The position numbers and the translations under genes are program-made. Shown here one piece after another: positions 8,142 to 16,638 of a stretch of DNA of 64,000 bases. The DNA is from Sinobacterium norvegicum (GTDB lineage: Bacteria; Pseudomonadota; Gammaproteobacteria; Pseudomonadales; Sinobacteriaceae): positions 248,001 to 312,000 of the forward strand of contig NZ_CAKLPX010000002.1 of NCBI RefSeq assembly GCF_923077115.1. Direction: 5' to 3'. How positions within the stretch are numbered: the first letter of the stretch is position 1; every line of letters starts with the position of its first letter. The notes beneath the pieces are model-generated. The model was not told where the DNA came from and did no database searches. It saw nothing but the letters and a program-made list of their open reading frames with translations.

Positions 8142-9839
8142 ATGAGACGTTCACAATATGCAAAACCAGGTCTGCCCTATAGCGATGACACTGTTTTATT
8201 TATCGGTGATTTTATCACCGTTAACCAAGAGCTGCCTCGCGCGGAAGCCGTTGCCGTTAAAGCAGGCGTATTCATTGCTGTAGGTACTCGTGCTGAGGTA
8301 GAGCTGCAGCTGCAGGGCAAGGCCATAACTTATACCGTCAACGAAGACTTTGCCGGTAAGACTATTACACCGGGTTTTATCGAAGCCCATATGCACTTTC
8401 CTGTAGCGGCTATCTTCACTCTCAGTTTTAACTACGGCGGCCAGTTCGACCGGGTTGGTCTCGGTGGCGAAGTGATCAAAGGTCACAGTACTAAAGAGTC
8501 GCTGCAGGCGCATATTCGTCAATTAGTGGCAGAGCACAATGCCGCTGGCAAACAGGGGGAGTGGATCAACCTGTGGGGCTTGGACCCGCTATTAATGACT
8601 GACGACACGATTATTGATCGCGACTTCCTCGACGCATTGTGTGACGACTCGCCATTCTTCTACCTTCATGCCTCATGTCACCTGAGCACAATGAACAGCC
8701 GTGCACTGGCGATGGTTGGCTATAGTCTGGATGACAACCCTGAGTTTATCATTCGTAAGAATGGCCGTTTGACTGGCGATATTGCTGAATTGGTCGATAT
8801 GTATCGTGCCTTTGGCAAGGGTGCACTGGCGATGCCGTCACCGGCAGACAGCGTTAAATGCATGGCGCAATATTCTGATGTGGCCAGCCGCCTGGGTCTG
8901 ACCACGGTTTCCGACTGCGGCATGGGCGTGCCTTCAGATACCTACCCAGCCTTCCAAGCGGTATCTCAGATGGAATCCTGTAAGGTACGTTTCGCTTGCT
9001 ACCCAGCCATTGGTCACTATGACTTCGATGCCATCGAGTCGATGGCGGCGGCGACTAATGATCGGCTGATGATTAACAAGGTGAAATACCTCAACACCGA
9101 CGGTTCTATCCAGGGCTTTACCGCATTATTAGAGGAGGGTGATAACTACTACAACGGCAATAAAAATGGTGCCACAGAGCGTCCCTTTGAGCAAATGTAT
9201 GAAGAGATGCTGCCTTATCACAAGGCTGGATACAGCATCTCAGTTCACTGCAACGGCCAAGGGATGACGACGGCACTGTTGGATATCTTCGAGCGTATGC
9301 AGTGTGAGTTCCCTCGCCCAGAGCTTCGCCACTGCCTGGAGCACAACCAGATGGTGACTCCGGCGCAGATGGACCGTATGGTCGACCTCGGTGTTATTCA
9401 CAACCTGTTCGGCACCCACATTGCGGTCTGGGGGGATGTACACGCTAAGCAGACGGTTGGGCCGGATCGTGTTAAGACGCTGAACCCGTTCCAGACTTCG
9501 GTACAGAAGGGTATCCCCTTCGCTATCCACTGTGATGATGCAGTAACGCAGATCAACCCGTTGTTTATGATGTGGGCATCGATGACACGACAAAATATCT
9601 TCTCTGGCGAGGTGCTGGGTGAGGAGGAATGTCTGACGGCAGAGCAAGCGTTGCATGCGGTGACTATGGGGCCAGCCTACTTGATGGAGAAGGATCAGCA
9701 GATCGGCTCTATTGAGGTGGGTAAGCTGGCCGACTTCGCGGTACTGGGTAGCAACCCGTTGACTGTCGACAAGCAGCAGGTGAAAGACATCAAGGTCTTT
9801 GCCACAGTGACCGGCGGCAAGGTATGCATCCACTCCTAG
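8142..9839 (+). CDS. YtcJ-type amidohydrolase 2 (paralogue of amidohydrolase 1)
   Basis: A 565-aa cytosolic metal-dependent hydrolase. HMH (H83, H85) sits in PGFIEAHMH. SVHCNGQG, RHCLEHNQMVTP and AIHCDDAVT carry the later metal-site and catalytic positions, and GSIEVGKLADFAVL closes the C-terminal sandwich. All motifs match amidohydrolase 1 in order and spacing, so the pair arose by duplication. Changes at aligned positions next to the metal site (HMHFPVAAIFTLSFNY here, HMHPILASVLTSKFHY there) hint at different substrate pockets. TAAGGAG lies 6 nt upstream of the ATG. The second 49-aa gene follows downstream on the same strand after a terminator, mirroring the 49-aa gene before amidohydrolase 1. 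Substrate unknown. Confidence 0.86.
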   Translation: MRRSQYAKPGLPYSDDTVLFIGDFITVNQELPRAEAVAVKAGVFIAVGTRAEVELQLQGKAITYTVNEDFAGKTITPGFIEAHMHFPVAAIFTLSFNYGGQFDRVGLGGEVIKGHSTKESLQAHIRQLVAEHNAAGKQGEWINLWGLDPLLMTDDTIIDRDFLDALCDDSPFFYLHASCHLSTMNSRALAMVGYSLDDNPEFIIRKNGRLTGDIAELVDMYRAFGKGALAMPSPADSVKCMAQYSDVASRLGLTTVSDCGMGVPSDTYPAFQAVSQMESCKVRFACYPAIGHYDFDAIESMAAATNDRLMINKVKYLNTDGSIQGFTALLEEGDNYYNGNKNGATERPFEQMYEEMLPYHKAGYSISVHCNGQGMTTALLDIFERMQCEFPRPELRHCLEHNQMVTPAQMDRMVDLGVIHNLFGTHIAVWGDVHAKQTVGPDRVKTLNPFQTSVQKGIPFAIHCDDAVTQINPLFMMWASMTRQNIFSGEVLGEEECLTAEQALHAVTMGPAYLMEKDQQIGSIEVGKLADFAVLGSNPLTVDKQQVKDIKVFATVTGGKVCIHS

Positions 9840-9873
9840 TCAGCAAGCCTGGCGATATCTAAGCTCCGATATA

Positions 9874-9909
9874 AAACCACTACCGGCTGACGCCGCTGGT
9901 GGTTTTTTC
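9874..9909 (+). terminator. Terminator after amidohydrolase 2
   Basis: A stem of AAACCAC...GTGGTTT extended by CCGGC/GCCG is followed by a T run. It separates amidohydrolase 2 from the second 49-aa unit. Confidence 0.75.
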
Positions 9910-9949
9910 GTTAAGTCGGCGGCATCAACAGCGGTGGCCATGTTCCCTA

Positions 9950-10016
9950 GGTTATATCAGTTTGGCTTATGGCATTATCAATAAGTTGAATTAGTCAAAA
10001 ATAGTTGAGAGTAGTA
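9950..10016 (+). promoter_or_regulatory. Conserved upstream element, copy 2 (of 49-aa gene 2)
   Basis: The second copy of the 67-bp block at 1309-1375, with four mismatches by eye. It ends 80 bp before the start codon of the second 49-aa gene, nearly the same spacing as copy 1. The TCAA/TTGA half-site array is preserved. Confidence 0.6.
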
Positions 10017-10096
10017 ATTTAGTTAGCAAGCCAACCGGTGAACGGTTACACGGCTAACCCAATTGACTCATTACCCACCATGTTCGGGAGTACATT

Positions 10097-10246
10097 ATGA
10101 AACTAATTATCAACAAGACTGCTAACGGCACGGTGAATACTGCAACCAGTCAATGTGGTCGCTACGCTTGGCACTGTAAAGCGCCAGTAGCTAAAAAGAA
10201 CAATATTAAATCGAATATGAATCACGCCACCGCGGTGACTAAATAG
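10097..10246 (+). CDS. 49-aa conserved small protein, copy 2 (family not recognised)
   Basis: The paralogue of the 49-aa gene at 1462-1611: same length, same MKLIINKTANGTVN start, same SQCGRYAWHCK core with C20 and C27, same KSNMNHA tail segment. The seven substitutions are mostly conservative and lie at positions 15, 29, 35, 36, 45, 46 and 48; residues 1-14 and 16-28 are invariant. GGGAG is 6 nt before the ATG. A strong terminator follows. The core Cys-x6-Cys with Gly, Arg, Tyr, Trp and His between could bind a metal, form a disulfide or be a modification site; none of these is shown. Confidence 0.8.
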   Translation: MKLIINKTANGTVNTATSQCGRYAWHCKAPVAKKNNIKSNMNHATAVTK

Positions 10247-10309
10247 TCACAGCGCTGCGGCCAAGGTGATAACACCTCGGCGATAGTCCACGCAGAAGAC
10301 AACAAAAAA

Positions 10310-10339
10310 GGCCGCACTATTGCTAGTGCGGCCTTTTTT
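10310..10339. terminator. Bidirectional terminator (49-aa gene 2 / ltp2)
   Basis: A perfect 10-bp stem (GGCCGCACTA/TAGTGCGGCC, four-base loop) has A6 on one side and T6 on the other. It can end the rightward 49-aa transcript and the leftward steroid operon. Confidence 0.85.
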
Positions 10340-10380
10340 ATTCACCGCCAACCGAGGTTGGCGGTTACTGTTTAGGGCGA

Positions 10381-11553
10381 TTAATCGAGCTTGCCCAAAA
10401 TCGCGCCACCGGTTGGAATACCGACACCAGAGGTCACAAGCACGTTGTTGACGACCTTCTTTGGTTGGTTGACCGAGGTACCGCGTACCAGGCGAGTCGC
10501 TTCAACAATACCGTTAACACCGTGGATGTAGGCTTCGGAAAGCTGACCGCCGTGGGTGTTGGTCGGCAGGCGACCGTCTAGACGCAGGGCGCCGCTGTTA
10601 ACGAAGTCGGCTGCGCCGCCCTTCGGTGCAAAGCCCCAGCTCTCGAGTTGCCACAGTACGATCGGGCTGAAGGCATCGTAGATAACCGCCGCGTCGATGT
10701 CATCGGCGGTTAAACCAGACTGCTTATAAGCTTCCTGCGCAGCGATGTCCATTGATGGAATAGCGGCGATCTCATCGCGATAGAACGAGGTCATCGATTC
10801 CATGTTGGCGGCAGCTGCCTGACCAACACCACGGATTGCCACGCCGCCCTGCTTGCAGTCTTTGGCCTTGTCAGCGCGGGTAATAATGACCGCTGAGGCG
10901 CCGTCAGATTCCAAACAGCAATCATACAGCTTCAGCTCGCCTACAATCTTCTTCTGAGCCTCATACTCTTCGCGATCGAAGGGGGTATCATGGAACATGG
11001 CAGCCGGGTTGGTTGCCGCGTGCTGACGGGTGGTATAGGCCACTTCAAACAACGCATCCTTAACCTTTTGCTCGCCCACCTGATCCATGTAACGACAGTT
11101 GAACATCGATACCCAAGAGGCGGGAGTCATCAGACCTGAAGGCATATACCAGCCCCAGTGCATGGCATCGGGGGTGATAATGTCGCCAGAAACACCCTGC
11201 GAGAAACGGTGGCCTGAGCGACCGTTAAGGCCGCGGTAGCAGACCACGGTCTCACACATGCCAGAGGCAATCGCCATGACGGCCTGGTGGATCAGACCGG
11301 TGCCGGCGCCACCGCCGTGAGGGACGCGGCTGTAGAAAGTAATGTCGCCGATGCCGACGGCACGGGCGAGTTCAATCTCGTCGGTGCTGTCCATGGTAAA
11401 GGTAGTCATACCATCGACGTCAGCCGGTGTTAGGCCAGCATCCTCGAGGGCTAACTTAACCGCTTCACAGGTCAGTTGTAGCTCAGAGCGACCGGAGTTC
11501 TTGGAGAATTCAGTATTGCCGATACCGACAATCGCAGCTTTATCTTTAATCAT
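10381..11553 (-). CDS. ltp2: Ltp2-like steroid side-chain aldolase (thiolase superfamily)
   Basis: A 390-aa thiolase-fold protein of the lipid-transfer/SCP2-thiolase branch. It lacks the nucleophilic Cys context of true thiolases (YRGLNGRSGHRF where the Cys loop would be) and keeps NTHGGQLSEAYIHG near the end. In Mycobacterium and Thermomonospora, Ltp2 pairs with the DUF35 domain of ChsH2 to release propionyl-CoA from the 17-hydroxy C22 steroid CoA by retro-aldol cleavage. The upstream neighbours here are exactly ChsH1 and ChsH2 homologues, with 11 bp between ChsH1 and this start. I placed the start at MIKDKAAIVGIG, where homology begins; an in-frame upstream extension would overlap chsH1. 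Last gene of the leftward operon. Confidence 0.82.
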   Translation of the reverse strand: MIKDKAAIVGIGNTEFSKNSGRSELQLTCEAVKLALEDAGLTPADVDGMTTFTMDSTDEIELARAVGIGDITFYSRVPHGGGAGTGLIHQAVMAIASGMCETVVCYRGLNGRSGHRFSQGVSGDIITPDAMHWGWYMPSGLMTPASWVSMFNCRYMDQVGEQKVKDALFEVAYTTRQHAATNPAAMFHDTPFDREEYEAQKKIVGELKLYDCCLESDGASAVIITRADKAKDCKQGGVAIRGVGQAAAANMESMTSFYRDEIAAIPSMDIAAQEAYKQSGLTADDIDAAVIYDAFSPIVLWQLESWGFAPKGGAADFVNSGALRLDGRLPTNTHGGQLSEAYIHGVNGIVEATRLVRGTSVNQPKKVVNNVLVTSGVGIPTGGAILGKLD

Positions 11554-11564
11554 CTTCAGCGATC

Positions 11565-11975
11565 CTATTGCGGTAGTTGAATTTTGACGGTGCCTGCCAT
11601 GTGCATGCCCCATACGTTATTTTCGCCGGTGACTTCGATATCAACCGTTCCGCTGGCGTCGTCTTTGGCCTTGATCTCGCCAACCAGTGTCATGATGAAG
11701 CCCGGTAGATTGGGTGCGCCCAACTTAAGATCAATTTTCTTGACGGTGGCGTCTGGGCCGGCCCAGTTCGTCACGTAAGAACCCATCAAACCGTTAGAGG
11801 TCAGAATGTTCATAAAAATGTCTGGCAGGCCGGCAGCCTGAGCGACTTTCTTGTCGTGGTGAACCGCGGTGAAATCGCGGGATGCCACAGCACCACCGAC
11901 GATCAGGCCCGAGGTGATCGGCACTTCTTGGCTGGCCAGCTTGTCGCCAACCTGTACGTCTGCAAATTTAGTCAT
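11565..11975 (-). CDS. chsH1: ChsH1-like MaoC hydratase subunit
   Basis: A 136-aa single hotdog MaoC-like protein. The SRDFTAVHHDKKVAQAAG stretch is the hydratase motif region (Asp/His of the R-hydratase dyad), and SNGLMGSYVTNW follows. In the actinobacterial enzyme, ChsH1 and the N-terminal hotdog of ChsH2 form a heterotetramer that hydrates the steroid C22 enoyl-CoA. Here it lies between chsH2 (12 bp upstream) and ltp2 (11 bp downstream), the expected company. AGGGGAAG precedes the ATG at good spacing. The role is inferred from family and context. Confidence 0.82.
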   Translation of the reverse strand: MTKFADVQVGDKLASQEVPITSGLIVGGAVASRDFTAVHHDKKVAQAAGLPDIFMNILTSNGLMGSYVTNWAGPDATVKKIDLKLGAPNLPGFIMTLVGEIKAKDDASGTVDIEVTGENNVWGMHMAGTVKIQLPQ

Positions 11976-11987
11976 TGTCGCTTCCCC

Positions 11988-12956
11988 TTAAACTACGCGG
12001 AACACAGGCAGCATGGTCTTCTCGTCGACCTGCTCAACCGTGCCTTTCACTTTCATGCCAATCTTGACCTTCTCGTAGTCGATATCGACGATATTGGCCA
12101 CCAGGCGAGTGCCCTCAGACAGGCTGATAACGCCTACGGTATTGGGGTAGTCGTAGCCTGGAATTTTGGGATAGTGCAGCGTGGTAAAGCTGAATATCTC
12201 GCCGTCGAGCGTCGATTCGATCGAATCCCATTCAATCGACTGACACTCGCCACACATAGGGCGAGGTGGGTGGCGTAGGGTGTCGCAAGACTGGCAGCGT
12301 TGAATCAGTACCTTGCCCTCGTCACAAGCCTTCCACCACCAGCCGTTATCGTGGCCGCGAGGGGAGGGGATGCGAGTAGGTGCTGCTGGCGTATTGTCGG
12401 CGGCATCAGCGCCGGCTGAGTCATTGGCGCCATCGGCGGGGATGAACTTCAATACGCGGAACACCTGACGACCAACGTCTTCACCGTTTTGGTCGGTAAA
12501 GCTGGTCACTGTTTCGATGAAATACCCGATACCACGAGCAGTGGCTTTCTGCTCACTGATGGTGTCGATAATGGTGTGTGCGGTTACCTGATCGCCCGGA
12601 CGTAAATCGCGGAAGAATTCAGTAGATGTGTTGGTGCCTAACACGCCGGTATAGCCGTGGGCGTCAAAGACATTGTGCAGCTGACGCTGGATGTCCTGTG
12701 CCGGGTTGGCGGCCATGGGGTAGCCTTCCATGCTCCATGCCTGCAGCATAGCCGGTGGCGCAATAATGCCTTCCTTGCTGGTTGCTGCTGCCGCTTCTGC
12801 ATTAGTATAGGTGGTTAATTCATCACCCATCACTTCTGCCCAGTGGCGAATCATCGATTCATTAACGTCGTCGTTACCGCGCTTTGGTGGGCCGTTTTCT
12901 AGGCCGACATAGGCGCGTATTTTTTCTTCAAACGCTTTTGTTTCTTCAGGAGTCAT
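11988..12956 (-). CDS. chsH2: ChsH2-like fusion: MaoC-like hotdog + DUF35 zinc-ribbon/OB domain
   Basis: A 322-aa two-domain protein. Residues ~1-165 are an N-terminal hotdog dehydratase-like domain. An Ala-rich linker (SAGADAADNTPAAP) follows. Residues ~190-322 are a DUF35 unit with a rubredoxin-like zinc ribbon (CQSCDTLRHPPRPMCGEC, two CxxC pairs) and an OB fold. In the known system the first half pairs with ChsH1 for hydration and the DUF35 half docks on Ltp2 for aldol cleavage, channelling the intermediate. Order here (chsE2, chsH2, chsH1, ltp2) matches the actinobacterial igr set in content. The gap to chsE2 is 88 bp. Confidence 0.84.
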   Translation of the reverse strand: MTPEETKAFEEKIRAYVGLENGPPKRGNDDVNESMIRHWAEVMGDELTTYTNAEAAAATSKEGIIAPPAMLQAWSMEGYPMAANPAQDIQRQLHNVFDAHGYTGVLGTNTSTEFFRDLRPGDQVTAHTIIDTISEQKATARGIGYFIETVTSFTDQNGEDVGRQVFRVLKFIPADGANDSAGADAADNTPAAPTRIPSPRGHDNGWWWKACDEGKVLIQRCQSCDTLRHPPRPMCGECQSIEWDSIESTLDGEIFSFTTLHYPKIPGYDYPNTVGVISLSEGTRLVANIVDIDYEKVKIGMKVKGTVEQVDEKTMLPVFRVV

Positions 12957-13044
12957 GACTCACTTCCTACGTTTATTATAAAACTAACAGCCTAGGTAGG
13001 CTGCATTTAAAAAGACTTGCCCGGCCAAACCAGGCGAGATGAAA

Positions 13045-14211
13045 TTAACGGTGGCGAGGCATACCCAGACCGAAGTTGGCAACCAGACCGCGTTGGATCT
13101 CGTTAACACCACCGCCGTAGGTGTTGATCTGACAGCGACGATATTCGTGCTCGAGATCACCCAGCAGTTGCGTGGTCGAGGAGCCTGCGCGAACCAGCGA
13201 GTTGGCACCGATGATGTCCATCAGCGAGCGACAGACCTCAATCACATACTCGGTCGAGTAAACCTTAACCGCTGAGGCGAGTGCCGGGTGTAGGCGGTTT
13301 TCGCTCAAATCCCACGACATACGAGAGTTCAGCAGACGCATTGCCTCAAGGCGGCTATACACCTCGGCCAGGCTGTTCTGTACCGCCACATCGTCGATAA
13401 CACGTTGACCGTTGTGCTCTTCGCGGGCCCAGTCGAGGGTGCGCTGATAGAGCTTCCAGCCGTTGATGCCCCAGGCAGCCAAGCCGATACGCTCGTGGTT
13501 TAGCTGCGCGGTAATTAGCTTCCAGCCCTGGTTAAGCTCACCGACCACCATTGACTCGTGAACGCGAACGTTCTCGTAATAGGTCATATTAGTGCGGAAA
13601 CCGCCAACGGTATGAATAGGGGCATAGCTAAAGCCTTCACTCTTGGTATCAAGAATGAACATGGTGATGCCTTTGTGCTTGGGTGCATCGTGATCGGTAC
13701 GCGCAGCCAGCCACACGTAGTCCGCACCTTCGGCGCCAGAAGTAAATACCTTGGTGCCGTTGATTACCCAGTACTCGCCATCTTTAACGGCGCTGGTGCC
13801 CAGTGTCGCCAAATCGGTACCGGCACTTGGCTCGGTATAACCGATGGCGAAGTGAGCAGTACCGTTGGCAATACCCGGTAGGAATTTCTCTTTGTGGGCA
13901 TCGCTGCCGTAATCCATTAACGCTGGGCCAACGGTGTTGAGGGTGACAAACGGGATCGGTGCACCGGCCAGAATCGCCTCTTCGAAGAAGGTCAGTTGAT
14001 CGGCGGCAGAGCGGCCTTGGCCGCCGTACTGTTTGGGCCAACCGATGGCTAACCAACCATCCTTACCCATGGTTGAGATCAGGCGGTCATAAAGCTCGCC
14101 GCTCTCTTTGCCGCGGATCTCATTGCGCACTTCCGGGGTGATTAGCTTGGCAAAGTATTCGCGTAGCTCTTTGCGTAATGCTTTTTGGTCTTCGCTGTAA
14201 TCGACAAACAT
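13045..14211 (-). CDS. chsE2: ChsE2/FadE29-like acyl-CoA dehydrogenase
   Basis: A 388-aa FAD-dependent acyl-CoA dehydrogenase. It has GWPKQYGGQG, the FAD/substrate signature AIGYTEPSAGTDLATL, INGTKVFTSGAEGADYVWLAARTD, and a closing FGGGVNEIQRG in the position of FGGGVNEVMRE of mycobacterial FadE29 (ChsE2). In Mycobacterium, ChsE1-ChsE2 form an alpha2beta2 enzyme that desaturates the three-carbon steroid side-chain CoA. The ChsE1-like partner is encoded divergently at 15351-16490, beyond the TetR gene. First gene of the leftward operon; its promoter faces the TetR gene across a 228-bp gap with a palindrome at 14339-14356. Confidence 0.85.
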   Translation of the reverse strand: MFVDYSEDQKALRKELREYFAKLITPEVRNEIRGKESGELYDRLISTMGKDGWLAIGWPKQYGGQGRSAADQLTFFEEAILAGAPIPFVTLNTVGPALMDYGSDAHKEKFLPGIANGTAHFAIGYTEPSAGTDLATLGTSAVKDGEYWVINGTKVFTSGAEGADYVWLAARTDHDAPKHKGITMFILDTKSEGFSYAPIHTVGGFRTNMTYYENVRVHESMVVGELNQGWKLITAQLNHERIGLAAWGINGWKLYQRTLDWAREEHNGQRVIDDVAVQNSLAEVYSRLEAMRLLNSRMSWDLSENRLHPALASAVKVYSTEYVIEVCRSLMDIIGANSLVRAGSSTTQLLGDLEHEYRRCQINTYGGGVNEIQRGLVANFGLGMPRHR

Positions 14212-14338
14212 AGCGTTATCCGTTTTTTAAATCGTCATGATGATATGGCTTACCGCACACTACTTCTTCATAAGCGGGGGTGGCCTCGTATCGTAAGAGA
14301 GTGGAAGCGAGTTACCCCAAGCTATGGTTACTAATATT

Positions 14339-14356
14339 ATTGAATTTGGTTTCAAT
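14339..14356. promoter_or_regulatory. Palindromic operator candidate between chsE2 operon and tetR
   Basis: ATTGAATTTGGTTTCAAT is a perfect inverted repeat with 6-bp arms and a 6-bp centre in the divergent promoter region. This is the natural site for the adjacent TetR-family repressor. Function inferred from position. Confidence 0.55.
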
Positions 14357-14439
14357 TTCAAGTTTTTCTGTGTATATTTATTGTCATTGAATCAAAATAT
14401 ATGAGAAATTAGCGCCAAAACTCAGCTATAGCAGGCCTT

Positions 14440-15153
14440 ATGACTAAAATCACCAACTCCATACCCGCAGCCAAAGCGGTCAAGGCGAAGACCGCCAAGG
14501 GCGCAAAAGCGATAGAAAAGCTGAAGCTGGCTGCCATGGTCGTGCTTGAGCGAGACGGTTTTCATAAGATGCGGATCGGCGATGTGACCAAGGAGGCCGG
14601 TGTAGCCGCTGGACTGTTTTATCACTATTTCAGCGATTTGAAGACGCTGACCTTGGAAGTGCTGAACGATTTCCTGGTTCGCTTCCAAGATTTAGAGACC
14701 ATTGAAAAAGATGTGCCCAAGGGTGATTGGTATGCCCGCATGTATGCCCATCACCTGTTATCGGTGAGAAGCCATGCCGAGCATCCGGGTATTATGCGCT
14801 GTATGGAGCAGATGGCCGATGAAGACGAGGCCTTTGCGGGGCGATGGCGGTCATCGAAGCGTCAGCAATTACAATGGCTGGCGGCCTTAATGCCCAAGTT
14901 GTTTCCCGAGGCCGGCTTCAGTGAGCACCAGGCGCTGATGGTGGTCTACACCCTGGGGGGGACCGGTGAAGGCATATTGCGCGATTATTATATCAACGAT
15001 GATGTCGAGCTGAAAAAACAGCAGCTGAGCATCGAAGAGATGGCAGAATTATTAACAGTGACGTTTTATCGTGGCCTGTTTCTAGAGAACCCACCGGCTG
15101 ACAAGCTCGCTTATACCGCGAACTTACAGGCGATGGTTAGAAAAGAGTATTGA
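14440..15153 (+). CDS. TetR-family transcriptional regulator
   Basis: A 237-aa regulator. After a Lys/Ala-rich N-terminal tail (~25 aa), residues ~27-75 form the TetR helix-turn-helix (ERDGFHKMRIGDVTKEAGVAAGLFYHYFSD). The rest is a helical ligand-binding domain. It stands between the divergent chsE2 operon and chsE1, so it probably controls both in response to a steroid-CoA intermediate, as KstR2 does in actinobacteria; it is not obviously a KstR2 orthologue. The N-terminal tail (KAVKAKTAKGAKAIEK) is unusually basic and could add DNA contacts. About 200 bp separate its stop from the chsE1 start. Confidence 0.85.
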   Translation: MTKITNSIPAAKAVKAKTAKGAKAIEKLKLAAMVVLERDGFHKMRIGDVTKEAGVAAGLFYHYFSDLKTLTLEVLNDFLVRFQDLETIEKDVPKGDWYARMYAHHLLSVRSHAEHPGIMRCMEQMADEDEAFAGRWRSSKRQQLQWLAALMPKLFPEAGFSEHQALMVVYTLGGTGEGILRDYYINDDVELKKQQLSIEEMAELLTVTFYRGLFLENPPADKLAYTANLQAMVRKEY

Positions 15154-15350
15154 GCAAGGCGGTACTGGGTAATACCAGCGGTACAAGATTGTCAGTGTGA
15201 AGGTAAGAGAGCGCACTTTAAATTGAAGCGAGTTTAAGCAAGCAAGCAATGGCCGGTTATTCAGTTAGCGGCCAAAACCATAACAATGCTGCGGGCACTA
15301 TCGCCCAACAGCTAATTAGCTTGAACACAGCAAGCCATGAGGACGAAACA

Positions 15351-16490
15351 ATGGAATTCTCATTCAGTGAAGACCAGAAAGCGATTCAAGATTTAGCGCA
15401 TCAGATTTTTACCGACCAGGTGACCGATGAGTACCTGCTTGAGTATGACCGTGCTAATAATGACTACGATAAAAACCTTTGGGCACTACTTGCCGAACAG
15501 GGGTTGTTGGGTTTGGCCGTGCCGGAAAGCTGCGGCGGTTCCGGGCTAGGATTTATGGAGCTGGCGTTGGTATTGCAAGAAGCCGGTCGTCGTGTGGCAC
15601 CGGTCCCGATGTTGAGCAATCTCGTATTGGCCGGTCTGCCGATTGTTGAATTTGGCACTGATGCGCAGCAAGAAAAGTACTTGGCGCCCTTGGCCAGTGG
15701 TGAGACACAGCTTTCTGCCGCACTTGCCGAACTGGGTATGAACCAAGCCGTTGCCGGTGTTGTCACCGCCACCAAGAGCGGCGATAACTTTAGTCTGAGC
15801 GGAAGCAAACAAGCCGTTCCGTTCGGCGCTCAGGCTAATAGCGTGCTGGTGCCTGCTGTCGATGGCAACGGTGTTGCCAGTGTCTTTATTGTTGACACCG
15901 CCGCCACCGGCGTGACCCTTAATGGCCAGCAGACCTCATTTGGTAACACCTTGGCCGAGCTGGTCTTGGATGGCGCGAATGCAGAATTGTTAGGCGCCGA
16001 AGGTCAGGGCGAAGCCATTGTCGAATGGATAGAGCAGCACGCCAATACCTGTATTGCCGCGCTTCAGCTCGGTATCTGTGATGAGGCGTTGCGTCGTACC
16101 GCCGAGTTCACCGGCGAACGTAAGCAGTTTGGCGCGCCGATTGGTAGTTTCCAAGCCGTGGCGATGCGTGCCGCCGATGCCTATATTGACATCGAAGCGA
16201 TGCGCTCAACCTTTTGGCAAGCCGCATGGCGTCTGTCTGAAAAACTCGATGGTGCTGCTGAGGTTCGCGCGGCGAAGTACTGGGCTTGTAGCGGTGCTCA
16301 CCGCGTCGTTCACGCCTGTCAGCACCTGCACGGTGGCATGGGTTCGGATGTTGAATTCCCGATCCACCGTTATTTCCTCCACGCCAAGAATAATGAATTT
16401 ATTCTCGGTGGTGCGCAGGCGCAGCTGTCGGCGTTGGGTAAACACCTGGCCAATAACGATGATGCTGGCGCAGTCTGGTTAGCCGTTTAA
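15351..16490 (+). CDS. chsE1: ChsE1/FadE28-like acyl-CoA dehydrogenase
   Basis: A 379-aa acyl-CoA dehydrogenase. MEFSFSEDQKAIQDLAHQIF begins the helical domain. The middle domain is weakly conserved and lacks the full ExSAGTD-type FAD signature seen in the ChsE2 homologue. The C-terminal part has RKQFGAPIGSFQAVAMRAAD (the FAD-contacting RxQFG motif) and HLHGGMGSDVEFPIHRYF. This complementary split of features is what the mycobacterial ChsE1-ChsE2 heteromer shows, where only one active site type is competent. I chose the ATG at 15351 because AGGA lies 7 nt upstream and homology starts there. It is rightward, separated from the rest of the set by the TetR gene. Confidence 0.82.
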   Translation: MEFSFSEDQKAIQDLAHQIFTDQVTDEYLLEYDRANNDYDKNLWALLAEQGLLGLAVPESCGGSGLGFMELALVLQEAGRRVAPVPMLSNLVLAGLPIVEFGTDAQQEKYLAPLASGETQLSAALAELGMNQAVAGVVTATKSGDNFSLSGSKQAVPFGAQANSVLVPAVDGNGVASVFIVDTAATGVTLNGQQTSFGNTLAELVLDGANAELLGAEGQGEAIVEWIEQHANTCIAALQLGICDEALRRTAEFTGERKQFGAPIGSFQAVAMRAADAYIDIEAMRSTFWQAAWRLSEKLDGAAEVRAAKYWACSGAHRVVHACQHLHGGMGSDVEFPIHRYFLHAKNNEFILGGAQAQLSALGKHLANNDDAGAVWLAV

Positions 16491-16518
16491 CACGCACGGT
16501 TAATTACATTGTCGAAAG

Positions 16519-16554
16519 AACCGCTGTCTGGGCTATGTCTGCAGCGGTTTTTTT
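16519..16554 (+). terminator. Terminator after chsE1
   Basis: AACCGCTG/CAGCGGTT 8-bp stem with a 15-base loop, followed by a T run. Confidence 0.75.
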
Positions 16555-16638
16555 CTGTTATTTTTTAACCTCATGGCTAATAATTCGGCCTAACGATAAT
16601 TTATGTTAGTAATTCACTAGGCGACTAAGGGGAAGATT

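Noticed and set aside
9240-9833. Minus-strand 197-codon frame within amidohydrolase 2
   Set aside because: Antisense shadow of a strongly conserved gene; no start signal and low-complexity His/Arg composition.
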